Shown here: piece after piece, positions 12,437 to 23,462 of the stretch | How positions within the stretch are numbered: the stretch's first letter is position 1 | Layout: each line of letters begins with the position of its first letter | Assembly (NCBI GenBank): GCA_051453625.1 | Contig: JBOZIK010000001.1 | Span: 5,462,695 to 5,526,694, forward strand | Source: Welwitschia mirabilis | Lineage: Eukaryota; Gnetophyta; Gnetopsida; Welwitschiales | Direction: 5' to 3' | Length of the DNA: 64,000 bases | Translations under genes and position numbers: made by a program | The notes under the pieces: generated by a model | Told to the model about the DNA's origin: nothing | Seen by the model: only the letters and a program-made list of their open reading frames with translations | The model's database searches: none

Positions 12437-13177
12437 TAAGAGATAGATGATTAAAGAAGATTTTGGAACTATTTTCAATTGGATGAATCTATTTGATTTG
12501 AAGGATTAAACATTGTAATCTTATAACTTTCAGTGTTGTATCTTAGCATCTATACTTTTAACTAAAAAAGATCTACCATTAGTATCATCTCTACATTCAA
12601 GCTTAGATCTAGTGCTTCATTTGTTTTACATCTATAAAAGAAGAGCTCCATCAAATCTACTAAATCAAGAACAAGTGATATCCATGTATGTTGGCATCAT
12701 TACATTACTACTTTGCTTTATGAAAGGTTGAGACTAAGCCTTGAAAATTTCGTTAAAATGTTGAAACTAAAACTTGAAAATTCTATTTAAAGGTTGAGAA
12801 TAGATCTTAAAAAGTCCATTTAAATATTGAGACTAAGCTTAGAAAAATATGTCTGTAAAGGTTACAGGTAAACTTGAAATACCTAATGGAGTAATGAAGA
12901 TCTAAGATCTATCTTGGGGATAAGCTGATTATTGAGAGTGGATTAGGGCATTTCTCGAATCACTATAAATTTAGTGTACATCCATTTGGTATTTTTATGC
13001 TTTTAGTCATTATTTTTTCACTTCTATTATTTTTCTATTTCATGCATATTTTGGATTAGTTAATTACTGTATTTAAGTTTTGTTTAAGATTGGATTTATT
13101 TAGAATATTATGTTGCATCTTTGTAAAAGAACCTATTCAACCCCTCCCCTCACCCCCAAGAGTTCTTAATGCTATCA

Positions 13178-13193
13178 TTTGGTATTAGAGTAG
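13178..13193 (+). promoter_or_regulatory. Copia-1 primer-binding site
   Basis: tttggtattagagtagg directly follows the 5' LTR. Plant copia elements have tggtatcagagc here, complementary to the 3' end of initiator tRNA-Met. The difference (tat-t-ag for tat-c-ag) is a C-to-T change. Confidence 0.88.
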
Positions 13194-13242
13194 GTTAAGT
13201 CTTTGTTTAGATCTTAACTAATCTAGATTTTAGAACCCCATA

Positions 13243-13700
13243 ATGAATTTTCACTTTAATGATTTTTCNNNNNNNNNNNNNNNNNNNNNNNNNNNNNNNN
13301 NNNNNNNNNNNNNNNNNNNNNNNNNNNNNNNNNNNNNNNNNNNNNNNNNNNNNNNNNNNNNNNNNNNNNNNNNNNNNNNNNNNNNNNNNNNNNNNNNNNN
13401 NNNNNNNNNNNNNNNNNNNNNNNNNNNNNNNNNNNNNNNNNNNNNNNNNNNNNNNNNNNNNNNNNNNNNNNNNNNNNNNGATCTTGATGTGGAAAATAAA
13501 GAACAAGATGAGCTAGAAGAGACTTGTCAGGGGCTATACCAGGAATGTGAAAAGCTAGCTAAAAGGATAAATGATCTAAACAAGATTATAAAATCTCTCA
13601 CAATGGAAAAGGAGGAAATGGAATCAAGTCTCAAGAGAATCAAATCAGAAAACTTTGATCTTATTCTATAGGTTAAAGAATTATCTTATTTTATTAATAA
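13243..13700 (+). pseudogene. Copia-1 gag: N-terminus, assembly gap, coiled-coil tail
   Basis: The ATG at 13243 lies 66 bases after the LTR and opens MNFHFNDF, in the same place as the gag start of Copia-2 (24830). After 211 N the frame resumes with DLDVENKEQDELEETCQGLY and then EKLAKRINDLNKIIKSLTME, a heptad-rich Glu/Lys segment that ends at a stop at 13669. SIRE/Maximus gag proteins end in such a coiled coil after the zinc knuckle. The core of gag and the knuckle are absent, either hidden in the gap or deleted. Copia-2 has the equivalent tail near 25900-26200. Confidence 0.75.
13269..13479. other. assembly gap (211 N) inside Copia-1 gag
   Basis: The run of N replaces most of the gag sequence. 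A normal SIRE-type gag core would need close to 1 kb here, so the gap size is either arbitrary or the element is deleted. Confidence 0.95.
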
Positions 13701-13959
13701 ATTTTTAAGTGGATCTACCAAATTAGAACAAATGCTTGGAATTCAAAATCCTATTGGTAACAAGTTAGGTATTGGATTCATTTCTCAAAGACCTAAAAGA
13801 CAGTAAAATTAGATAACCAGTGATGGTAAGTTCCTTTTAAAAATTACTTATCATTTCTATTGAAGAACTGATTATTCAAAACTCATATGAAATGCTAAAA
13901 AATTAATGTTTTTTCAAACTTAGTTAGTACTTTTCCATTTAATTTTATTTCTAAAGAAG

Positions 13960-14300
13960 GTATACCATGTAAGTCTAGAAAGACTATGTGGATGAAAGCT
14001 AGTGATCTTAAAAGTCCTTTAATTCAAATAGCTTTCAAGATTTCAAATAGCACAAGATAGTATCTCGATAGTGGGTGTTCAAGGCATATAACAGGAGACA
14101 AATCTAGATTCAATCAACTAAGCAATTTTGATGATAGAGAGGTAACTTTCGAGGATAATGGAAGAGAAAAAATAAAAGGGATTAGAAGCATTAGTGGAGT
14201 TAACATTCCTATAATTAATAAAATTTTGTATGTAAATGGTTTAAAGAATAACTTATTGAGCATTAGTTAAAAATTTATGAAAAAGGTCACAAAGTAGTTT
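13960..14300 (+). pseudogene. Copia-1 protease remnant
   Basis: YLDSGCSRHITGDKSRFNQL begins at 14061 and carries the D-S-G catalytic triad of the copia protease in good form. It is followed by a GVNIPIINKILYVNGLKNNL segment (14197-14256) that matches the conserved L-Y-V-x-G-L-K-x-N-L-L-S end. A stop (TAG) lies seven codons before the catalytic motif. The domain releases gag, integrase and RT from the polyprotein. Confidence 0.85.
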
Positions 14301-14399
14301 TTAATAAATCAAAATGTAAAATTTTGCATGGAAAATCAAATGATGTAATTTTTAGAGCAAGTAGAATAGACAATGTTTATAACATAGATCAATCATCTT

Positions 14400-15260
14400 A
14401 TCCTATGTTATTTTTCAAGTGTTCCTTAAGAAGATCTATGGCATAAATGATTACTTAATGTTAATTAGGATTAGTTGAAAATAATTATTCATAAAAAAAA
14501 TCATGGAAGGAATCTCTAAAATAAATGTAGAAAAATGAGGATTATGTAATGCATGCCAAAAGGGAAAACAAATTAGGACCTCTCATAAAAGAAAAATCCA
14601 AACGTCCACATCTATACCATTAGAACTTATTTATATGGATCTAGTAGCTCTTGCTCAAACTTGAAGTCTAGGTAAAAATTGTTATTTTCTCATCATGGTT
14701 GATGATTTCTTTAGATATACTTAGGTAGCATTTTTTTCAAAAAAATATAAATCTTATGAACATTATGTTGAAATTTACAATAAGATTTAAAACAAAAAGT
14801 GGTATACAATAACAAAATAAGAAGTGATTATAGTGGTTAATTTGAAAATCATTTCTTTAAGAAATATTGCATTAGAAATGGAATTGATCATCAGTTTTTA
14901 GCTCCAAAAACTTCACAACAAAATTGTACTACTGAAAAAAAGAATACGATCCTTCAAGAAATGGCATGAAATATGCTAAATGATAAGGAAGTTCCTAAAT
15001 CCTTTTGGGCTAAGGAAGTTAGTGTAACATGCTATATTATTAACAGAGTATATCTTAGACCTAGTACTGATAAAGCATTACATCAGTTATGGAAAGGAAG
15101 ACAACCAAATGTATCATGATTTAAAGTCTTCAGAAGTAAATTATATGTGCTAAAATATAGAGAAAATTTGAGCAAATTTGAGTTAAAGGCAAATGAAGCT
15201 ATTTTCTTGGGTTGCTCAACTAGAAGTAGAGTCTATTGTGTTTTCAAAAAAAAGAAGCTT
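14400..15260 (+). pseudogene. Copia-1 integrase remnant
   Basis: CNACQKGKQIRTSHKR near 14550 is the CxxC end of the HHCC zinc finger. YMDL and MVDDFFRYT (about 14634-14720) mark the first catalytic aspartate region, and FLAPKTSQQNCTTEKKNTIL (about 14896-14955) holds the catalytic Glu helix. KSFWAKEVSVTCYIINRVYL follows near 15000. Several frameshifts and stops separate these blocks. The enzyme would insert the cDNA into the genome. Confidence 0.88.
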
Positions 15261-15539
15261 AACAGTAGAAGAGTCAATAAACATGTAAATTGATGATATT
15301 AAGACAAGAACAAACTACATAAATAAGGAGGAAATCATAACTAAAAATATTCCCACAACCAATGAAGATTCTACTAAAAGAAATGAAGTTCTAATAAAAT
15401 AAGGCCTACTCAAAAAGCTCAAACTTCTTAAAGATCATCCTTTAGAATCCATTATTGAAGAAGTTAACTCAGGAATAAAGATAAAAGATTTCATAAACAT
15501 TTGTGTGCTTATGTTTATTATGTCTTAAAGATAGAACCA

Positions 15540-16400
15540 AAGAAATTTGAAGAAGCAAAAATTCATGAGGAATGGATGATGGCAATGCAAGATGAGCTAT
15601 AACAATTCAAGAGAAATAATGTTTAGAAGCTAATAGAAAGGCCAAAAGATAAGAATTACATTGGAATTGAATAGATTTTTAAAAACAAATATGATGAAGG
15701 AAAAAATGTCATTAAAAACAAGGTAAGATTAGTAGCTCAAGTCTATAATCAAATAGAAGGCATTGATATAGAAGATACTTTTGCTCCCATTGCAAGGCTA
15801 GATAGCATTAGAATGTTTTTTTCCTTTACAATTTTCAAGAATTTCAAAGTATATCAAATGGATGTAAAAAGTGCTTTCCTAAATGATATGTTAATTGAAG
15901 AAGTCTATGTAGAACAACCACAAGTTTTTATTAATCCTCATAAAATGGATCACGTACATAGACTTAAGAAAGCCTTGTATAGATTGAAACAAGTGCCAAA
16001 AGCTTAGTATGAAAAGTTAGATACCTTTTTAAATGAAAATGGATATATTCAAGAAACTGTAGATAAAACCTTATTTGTAAAGAACCTGAAAAAGAATTTC
16101 ATTATTATAAAGAGTTATGTACATGATATTATCTTTGATGCATCAAATAAAAATCTATCAAAGAATTGGAAATTATCATGACAAAACAATTTGAAATGAG
16201 TATGATTGGTGAAGTTAGGATGTTTCTTGAAATTTAGATCAAGCAATCTAAAGATGGAATATTTATTTCTCAATCCAAATATGCAATACATTTAATCAAA
16301 TGCTTTGAATTAGAAAAATGCAAAAACAACTAACACTCCTATGTCTACATCATGTAAAGTAAGTTTCGATGAAAATGGCAATTTAGTGGATTAAAAAATT
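15540..16400 (+). pseudogene. Copia-1 reverse transcriptase remnant, catalytic Asp lost
   Basis: The frame reads EDTFAPIARLDSIRMFFSF (about 15772) and then YQMDVKSAFLNDMLIEEVYV (about 15852-15911) and HRLKKALYRLKQVPKA to 16007, matching the copia RT palm. The active-site box, normally YVDDI, reads YVHDI at about 16120, so the first of the paired aspartates is lost. A 64-codon stretch (15813-16007) is still open. The rest is broken by stops, mostly TAG and TAA in Gln or Trp positions. Confidence 0.9.
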
Positions 16401-16599
16401 TATAGAAGTATGATTGATAGCTTATTATATTTAACTACAAATAGACTAAATATCATATTTAGTATTGGAGTATGTGTAAGATATCAATGCAAGATATTAA
16501 TCCCAACCAAAAGAATCACATCTTTAAGTAGTAAAAAGAATTATCAGGTATGTAAAAGTCACATGCAATTATGGCTTATAGTATTCCACTGATACATCT

Positions 16600-17010
16600 T
16601 TTGAACTTGTAGGTTTTAGTGATGTAGATTGGGCTGGATGTAAAGATGACAGAAAAAGCACTAGTGAAGATTACTTTCTACTAGATTCATGTTTAGTAGG
16701 ATGGGCAAGTAAGACACAAAACTCTATTTCTTTCTCTACTATAAAAGCTGAATATATTGTAGTAGGTAGTTATTACACTCACATTTTATAAAGAAAAGAA
16801 ATTTTAAAAGATTTTGATATTAATTTTGAACAAGTCCGTATTTTTTATGACAATACAAGTGCTATTAATATATCAAAAAAATTCTATTCAACACTCAAGA
16901 ATGAAGAATATTGAGCTAAGACATCATTTCCTATATAAACAAGTTAAAAAAGAACACATCTCTATAAATTTATAACTTCAGAATAGCAATTGATAGATAT
17001 TTTTACTAAA
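16600..17010 (+). pseudogene. Copia-1 RNase H remnant
   Basis: FSDVDWAGCKDDRKSTSEDY (about 16616-16675) is the conserved start of copia RNase H, with D-x-D-W-A-G intact. SISFSTIKAEYIVVGSYY (about 16723-16776) follows with the catalytic E-Y. A more degraded C-terminal part runs to about 17010 (ending near FTKPLNF). This domain degrades RNA in the RNA:DNA hybrid during cDNA synthesis. It is the best-preserved domain of the element. Confidence 0.9.
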
Positions 17011-17696
17011 CCTCTAAATTTTAATACTTTTCTTCATCTTAGAACTAGGAGTTCTCTCATTGTTCTAAGGCTGATTATAGGATAGTTGATCAAATCTTTG
17101 ATTCAGTTGACTAGATGACATTGGCCAACCAATTTAAAACTTGGTTCCTTGGACATTCTTGTTTTTATAGCTATTCCAACAAAAGTACCAAATAAAAATT
17201 TGTCATTTAATTTTATTTTATCATTAAATGTTTGTTCTCTCCTTTTTCATTGATGTCAAAAAGGTGTAGAATTAATTGTTTGTTTGATAAATGTTTAAAT
17301 ATTTTCTTATATTGCATAAAATTGTATATTAATTAGTATCTCAAATCTATTTGTTCCTTTTCAAATCATATATACTCAACATGTTTTTTTTGGTATCATA
17401 TGTGTGTAAGTTGAAAAAATTAAAGTATTCTAACATTAGAAATAAATTCTCATATATGACATTTAACTAAAATATTAAATGAGTGACATGATCACATTAT
17501 GCTTATCATAAAGTTATGCCTTTTGAACTTTCAAATATGCATATTAAATTGTTCCATTTAAAGCATAAAATTTTATTATTTAAAATGTCTTAACTTGTTT
17601 TAAAAGGAGTATTATTTTGCAATAGGTATTTTGTAAGGAAGAGATTTTCTAAAGTTCTAATTTTTCACAACTAGGTATTATTTTCCATCAATGTTA
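17011..17696 (+). other. Copia-1 3' internal untranslated region
   Basis: It is AT-rich sequence between the RNase H and the polypurine tract with no coding signal. The end (gaagagattttctaaagttc near 17638) matches the equivalent part of Copia-2 near 26846. Confidence 0.6.
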
Positions 17697-17720
17697 AAAG
17701 GTGGGAGGGGTAAGGGGGTT
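17697..17720 (+). promoter_or_regulatory. Copia-1 polypurine tract
   Basis: aaaaggtgggaggggtaagg continues into gggtt and ends at the TG of the 3' LTR. It is the primer site for plus-strand DNA synthesis. It is almost pure purine in an AT-rich setting. Confidence 0.9.
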
Positions 17721-19344
17721 TGTTAGATTATGTTTTACTAATTGATATCAAAATAATATTTTTATGTATAGTAAATTTTATGTATCTTATGTAGAAGATG
17801 TTAATTACTTGTAGGTCCAAAGATGAAACCAAAACCATTAATTTCTAAGCACTAGAAACCTATTAGTTCTTTTCCCCTATTGAGATGTTAACTAGATTTT
17901 CAAGAGGTGGACTGCATCTAAAGTAGATAGAAAATGAACCATGTCCAGAGGGGTTAACTGAATTTTTGATGGACTTGACTAGACCTGTAACCTTGAGAAC
18001 CAGTGTCCTTAAACCAAATGAAAAGGGGTTGACTGAATCTTTATGGGATCAATCGAATTTGAGATCCTGATAAATAGTATTCCTAAACTGAATGAAAAGG
18101 GACCAACTGAATCTATGATGGGGTTAACCAAATCTATGAACTAAGGAACAATACTCCTGAATTGATTGTCAAGAGATCGACTAAACTTATGATGAAGTTG
18201 ATCAGACCTAAGTACTATGTAGTTGATACACCTAAGTCAATTATCATGGGAATCAAGCAGACATCCAAAGAAGTTGATTAGACCTAACACTAGAAAATAG
18301 AAAGAATTTTATTAGGAGGAGCAGGTGACTAGATCATGTAGTGGATGACTAGACTAGGGTCCACTAGACCTATATGGGGTCGACCGAATATGGAGCTATA
18401 AGAAATTAGAGCAAGAAAATTTTTTACTTAAGCGACCTATGTAAGTCACTGCACCAAATGGAGTCGACTAGATGTTTGAGAGGTAGGCATGATAGAACAG
18501 AAGTAAAATTTTCTAATCATTATGTATCCATTATGTAATCATTGAATAGCTATTTATAGCCATTAAAAGTGCATTTCAAATGTAATAAATCCTAAAATCA
18601 TTTCAATATAAATAGCTAAGACATAGATAACTAAAGAATCTTTTGGAACTATTTTTAATTGGATGAATCTATTATATCTAAAAGATCAAGTACTATAATC
18701 TTGTAACTTTCATTGTTGTATCTTGGCATCTTTACTTCTGACTGAAAATGATCTACCATCGGTATCATATATACATTCAAGGTTAGATTTAGTGCTTCAT
18801 TCATTTTACACCTAGAAGAGAAGAGCTCCATCAAATCTACTAAATTAAGAATGAGTAATATCCATGCTCTATTGGCATCATTACATCACTACTTTGCTTT
18901 ATGAAATGTTAAGACTAAGCCTTGAAAAGCCTATTTAAAGGTTAAGAATAAACCTTCAAAAGTTCATTCAAAGGTTAAGACTAAACCCTGAAAAATCCAT
19001 TTAAAGATTAAGACTAAGCTTGAAAAAGTCTATTTATAAAGGTTACAGGTAAACTTAGAATACCTAGTGGAGTAATGAAGATTCAAGTACTAGCTTGGGG
19101 ATAAGTTGATCATCAAGAGTGGAGTAGGTGTTTCCTAAACCACTATAAATCTAGTGTACATTCATTTGGTATTTTTATGCTTTTAGTCATCATTTCTTCA
19201 CTTTTATTATTTTCTTATTTCATGTACATTTTGAATTAGTTAATTATTATATGCAAGTTTTATTTAAGATTGGATTTATTTAGAATATTATGTTGCATAT
19301 TTTTAAAATACCCCGCCCCTACTCTAGGGTTCTTGATCCTATCA
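17721..19344 (+). repeat. Copia-1 3' LTR
   Basis: It starts tgttagattatg and ends gatcctatca, with the same order of landmarks as the 5' LTR: ttatgtagaagatgttaatt, gtcgac repeats (18379, 18463), TATA-like site near 18603, and C-rich end. It differs from the 5' LTR at many scattered sites, largely C/T and A/G, which indicates an old insertion. Target duplication cacct follows. Confidence 0.93.
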
Positions 19345-19640
19345 CACCTAAGTATGAACTCACATTTCAAAGACTTAAAAATCTTTTAAAGTAATAACTG
19401 ATGCAAGTGATTTTATAGTAGGTGTAGTCTTTGATCAAACTCTTAAGCATAAATCCTTTATCATTTCCTATGATAGTGAGATCTTGAATGATGCTCAACT
19501 TCATTATTATATAGTAAAAAAGAGATATTATATGTTATCTTTACTCTTGAAAATTTTGCTACTATATTATTAGTTATTCTCTAATTATCTTTACTAGTCA
19601 TGCTACTTTGAAATATATTTTAAATAATCTTTTAATTACA
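19345..19640 (+). pseudogene. Gypsy-1 RNase H remnant
   Basis: Reading resumes right after Copia-1 with KYELTFQRLKNLLK (from 19352) and ITDASDFIVGVVFDQTLKHK (about 19394-19453). This is the conserved start of gypsy RNase H, where the D-A-S-D motif is catalytic. LNDAQLHYYIVKKRYYMLSL (about 19491) matches the L-N-x-A-Q-x-N-Y-T-x-x-E-K-E motif in altered form. The frame is lost by about 19600. Confidence 0.85.
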
Positions 19641-19979
19641 TCTCACCTTATGCATTAGGATTTTTTATGTAATAGTTTGATATTATAATTAAAGATATAT
19701 TTAGAAAGAAAATCTTAGTTGCTAGTAATTTATTTCATCTTTCTATACCTATGGATTCATCTGAAATTAATGAAAATTTATTTGTTGTAAATGTTTTTCC
19801 TTGATATAATGAAATTGTAAATTTTAAATCGTGTGGTGATAGTCCTAGTAACATGTCTTATTATGAACAAAGTAAAATTTTATCTTAACAACATAAATTT
19901 CTATAGGACTTACTTCTTTTATTTAAATATTGTATTGATAAGATCTTTCAAAGGAGTGTACCTGAGACTAAAATGATTA

Positions 19980-20132
19980 CTATACTAGAATTTTGTCATA
20001 ATGGTGTTCATGGTGCTCATTTTAATGGAAGCTACATATAAAGTTTTAAATGTTGGATTATTTTATCCTACTCTTTTTAAAGATGCTAATTAATTTTATA
20101 AATCATGTGATAAATGTCAAAGAATAGTAAGC
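19980..20132 (+). pseudogene. Gypsy-1 integrase zinc finger, cut by Element-2
   Basis: ILEFCHNGVHGAHFN (from about 19986) and, after a frameshift, YKSCDKCQRIVS (20097-20132) give the H-H and C-C ligand pairs of the integrase HHCC domain. The frame stops at 20132, where Element-2 is inserted, and continues at 31588 with the I-S-R-R segment normally directly downstream. Confidence 0.82.
20128..20132 (+). repeat. probable target-site duplication of Element-2, left copy
   Basis: taagc before the 5' LTR pairs with atagc at 31583-31587 after the 3' LTR (three of five bases match). The match is weak on its own. The reading frame of the host integrase joins correctly across it. Confidence 0.55.
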
Positions 20133-21451
20133 TATTTACATGCCAAAATTAACATTCTAAGTAAGTAAAATGGATCAACTTAACATAGGAAGAAATATTG
20201 AAACACATGATTTTATTACATGTTAATGTTTTTAACTCTTTTTATTACTTCTAAATGAAGTTATAAACTTCATTTAACATAAGCATATGTAATATGGCCT
20301 TTAGAAAGACTATGCATAAATTAACCATCTTTCAGCACCAAACGCTAGTGCACCCCTCAGGACTATTAGCATCACTACCTTCCTAAGGTAGATCATTGTA
20401 AAACTTATGTTTTTGCATTGTTTTAGGGAACTAATCACATTTTACTTATAGGCTAGTTGCAATTTATCCAAAATAAATATTCAAACCTAATGACACATGG
20501 TAGAAGTGCATGACAATATGTCATAATGACATGTAGTTCAGCAAGGATGATCATAATGAAGAAATATGATAAGGCATCTATTGGTAGCATCATTAGTAAT
20601 TATAGAATACATCATTACCATGTTTGCATAAAAAATAAAAAATCATTCCTTGTAGCTACATGCCAGATGTTTGTGACTTCCTTCTTAAGTAATTACCTAA
20701 TGTAGATCTCATTATGTAACTACCTCCCAACCTCACTTAATGTAATTATGATAAAGCCTCTTTAAGCCTTTTCTCATATATAAAAATCCTTGAAAACCCA
20801 TTTAAAAATTTTTTGATTGGATTAATATGAAAAAGACTTAGAGGCTAGGATGTCATGGTGCTCTAATCATATTTCTTGGGGACAAAATGATTCAAGACTA
20901 GTTAAGGAGTTCTTATTCTTTACCTCCTACATTTGATGTAATATATTATTTTAATTTTAATAAAAGTATTAGTTTAAACCCTTTCATTGTTAATGTGTAA
21001 AATTATTTGGTATTATCAATATTTTGATAGGACTGTTTGTAGAATTAGTTTGAATCCTTTCATTATTATTGCACATTCATTTGGCATTAGTGATATTTAC
21101 ATAGGACTAATTCCAAGTTGGTATCATTTGTTTATTATTATTGCATAATAATTTGACATTAGCAATTTTTAGTTTATCTCACTTAATTATTAAGTACAAG
21201 ATACAAGAATCATTAAAGCAAAGATAGAGATATGGACAAGTCAATTAGATATTTGGAAAACAATTTTCTCTTTAATTACCAATCAGAGACCACTTTAATT
21301 ATAAACATCTAATTTTTTTTGATTTGATTTTTTGGTTGTAAGTTAGAATTTTCATGTTTATTTTGATTAAGTTACTTCAAATATCCATGTGAAAAATGAA
21401 AATTAAGTGCAAACTTAGTTTTAAATCTAAATCACTACAAAGCTCTAATTA
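20133..21451 (+). repeat. Element-2 5' LTR
   Basis: It begins tatttacatgccaaaattaa, where the 3' copy reads tgtttacatgacaaaattaa, and ends gctctaatta against tctatgatca, so both termini carry transitions. A TATA-like catatataaaaa lies at 20775. gttaaggagttcttattctt near 20899 is shared with the partner. The length is 1319 bp. Confidence 0.9.
20775..20787 (+). promoter_or_regulatory. TATA-like element of Element-2 5' LTR
   Basis: catatataaaaa aligns with tctataaaag at about 30411 in the 3' LTR, cctataaaag at about 5046 in copy a and cttataaaag at about 46065 in the Gypsy-2 LTR. Position and sequence are kept in four LTRs. Confidence 0.55.
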
Positions 21452-21453
21452 GA

Positions 21454-21473
21454 TTTTGGCACTGTTACTAGAG
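21454..21473 (+). promoter_or_regulatory. Element-2 primer-binding site
   Basis: ttttggcactgttactagag starts two bases after the LTR. Athila-type elements have tttggcgccgttgccggg here. Every difference in the first 16 bases is a C/T or G/A change. Confidence 0.85.
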
Positions 21474-23462
21474 ATATATTGCCATTATGACTTTTTAATA
21501 GTATATGATTTTCTTCTTACAATTTTTTAAGTAATTTTTATTTTTTCAGTGGGTCACTAGTCCATTTTTAGTAATATCTAAACTATTCATTTTTCTTTTT
21601 TATTTATATTTTTCTTTCTCTTATAGTGGTAGGTATTGTTTTATTTCTAGTAAAACATAAATTGGTTTAAATTATTGAGTTTGGTTTTCTAATCTAACAT
21701 CTAAAATTCATTTTTATATCTAATATTTTTATATTATGGGTCTAGTAACTTTCCTATAGATGCAACCAAAATCCAAGATTGTGAATTGAAAAAACTAAAC
21801 TCTAATAAGTTGTTTGTTTTCTATAATTTATAGTTTTTATTTTCTTAACTTCTATAAGAATCAAAAAAATATTTAGGATATCTCCATAGGATTTACTTCA
21901 TTTCATTCCATCAATATCTTATTTTCTGCTACTCGTTTTCATACCCCATAACATAAAATACCTTATGCGGTTGCACTTGTAATTACTATGTTTTTTCAGG
22001 TAAATCTCTAAAAAGAATAAAGCCACTATGAATGGTAACTTATGTCATTGGCTTTTTTATGATTTTTTCACTTGGATAATGCTTTTAACCACTCTTGGAT
22101 GTCTTGAAAATATTTTGATATGGGTATTCCTTTGGAACTATGAATAGTTAAGGATATGTAAACTTTTAGTCTAAACTGTCATCTATTTTCTGAATCTTAC
22201 TGATGAATTGGGATCTTAACCCATTTAAACATTTTATAATCTAAAACCCTATCTCTTCCTACACTTTTCAACCTATAAATAACCTAAATGAACTATAGGG
22301 AACTTTATTATTCCTAGACAGACCTTTGAAAAGTATCTTTGACTCTATCTCTATATTAATTAAACTTCTTGTAATTTTCTATTTGAAAATCCCTATTATG
22401 AACTAAGTGAGTTTGATTTCATACCTTCTTTCACATCCCACAATCCTTATCCTTGATCCTCATATTCATATTCATTATCATTTAACCCTTATCCCTCATT
22501 TTTCCTTTTTATATCCTTTATTTTTTCATCTTTACCTATCATCTTCATACATGCAACCATCTAGCTTACACTACTTTGAAGATACCTTATAAAGATTCTT
22601 AGATAAAGTAGTCAAATCTTCTTACAACACACTTTAATTTCACTCATAATCTTTGAAAGAATCCACTAATACAACTAATTAAAACATTAATTAAGTCCTT
22701 TAATAAATAGCTCAAAGTAATGAACAAATCCTTTAGGCACTTAAACAATAAGAAGGCGAAAAAAATTGTACTATATTCTATGAACCTACAAGCTTAGAAA
22801 ACTTTGAAAAAATTGGAAACACTAAAATTAATAACACCCAAATGATATCCCTTAGGAATGAGGAAGAAGTCCATAATGAAACCTATAAGAAAAGCCAAAA
22901 GAAAATTGAGTTTAGACATGCCTTAGAGACTAAATAATGAGGTGAATTTAGGTTATACTATAGAGTAGGATTAGATACATTTGATAATGCTCAATCTGTG
23001 ATAAGTAAGAAAACATTTGAAGGATATAAAAAATTAGAAAGATATACTATAAAGGATGACTTAATAAGTGACATTGATGAAGAAAATATTAAACCATAAT
23101 GTTTTTCTCTTATGCAACCAATTAAGGAAGAATCTAATATTTTTATCTTTATCTTTTAAGCAAGACCTAAATGTTAATAAAGAAATTAAATCCTCTATAC
23201 TTTTAAAACTCTCTTCTAATACTTTTCTTGATGATCAATCATTTTCTCTAATGGTTTTCAATCTACCTTTATCTTCTTTTCTAAAACAATGTTTTAAATG
23301 ATTTGTTAAGTAAATAGGAATAGTCAAAGGGTTAGAGAATTGCTAATTTTAGATGTATTAATTTACAACTAATGTTGATGTTATTTCATATCTTATGAAT
23401 TCATGTACAAATGTTTATAAATATTCTCTCTCATTACTAAATGCTTTATGTAATTTTAATGT
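21474..23462 (+). other. Element-2 5' internal region with a decayed ORF
   Basis: From 21474 to about 22390 I see AT-rich leader sequence and nothing else. From about 22407 to 23340 there are open stretches interrupted by single TAA or TAG codons, among them QPSSLHYFEDTL ending at 22590, then a Lys/Asn/Gln-rich stretch. The composition and position after a leader suggest a gag-like protein, and the low-complexity hydrophilic part could be coiled coil. I do not recognise a domain with confidence. Confidence 0.45.
23340..23460 (+). repeat. flanking direct repeat A (partner B at about 28208-28322)
   Basis: actaatgttgatgttatttc and attcatgtacaaatgtttat (about 23366-23420) recur in the same order after the truncated 3' LTR of Copia-2, as actaatgttgatgttattcc and attcatgtacaaatgtttat at about 28235-28285. 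The repeat runs up to the Copia-2 insertion site (ctttatgtaattttaatgt). Confidence 0.8.

Larger units (their letters stand above)
11552..13177 (+). repeat. Copia-1 5' LTR
   Basis: It begins tattagattatg, where the partner LTR reads tgttagattatg, so the canonical TG has become TA. It ends gctatca just before the primer-binding site. Shared landmarks with the 3' LTR include ttatgtagaagatgttaatt, the gtcgac-rich repeats, a TATA-like atatatatagct near 12427, and the C-rich stretch before the end (cccctcccctcaccccc). Confidence 0.92.
11552..19344 (+). mobile_element. Copia-1: full-length SIRE/Maximus-like Ty1/copia element
   Basis: Two long LTRs (11552-13177 and 17721-19344, 1626 and 1624 bp) enclose a primer-binding site complementary to initiator tRNA-Met (from 13180), a gag start, a coiled-coil gag tail, protease, integrase, RT and RNase H in the copia order, and a polypurine tract (17697-17720). 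The domain order with integrase before RT defines copia. Long LTRs and the Glu/Lys-rich coiled coil after gag point to the SIRE/Maximus group. The ORF is broken by many stops, and most of gag lies in or is missing at a 211-N gap. It is inserted in Gypsy-1 with a 5-bp target duplication. Confidence 0.93.
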
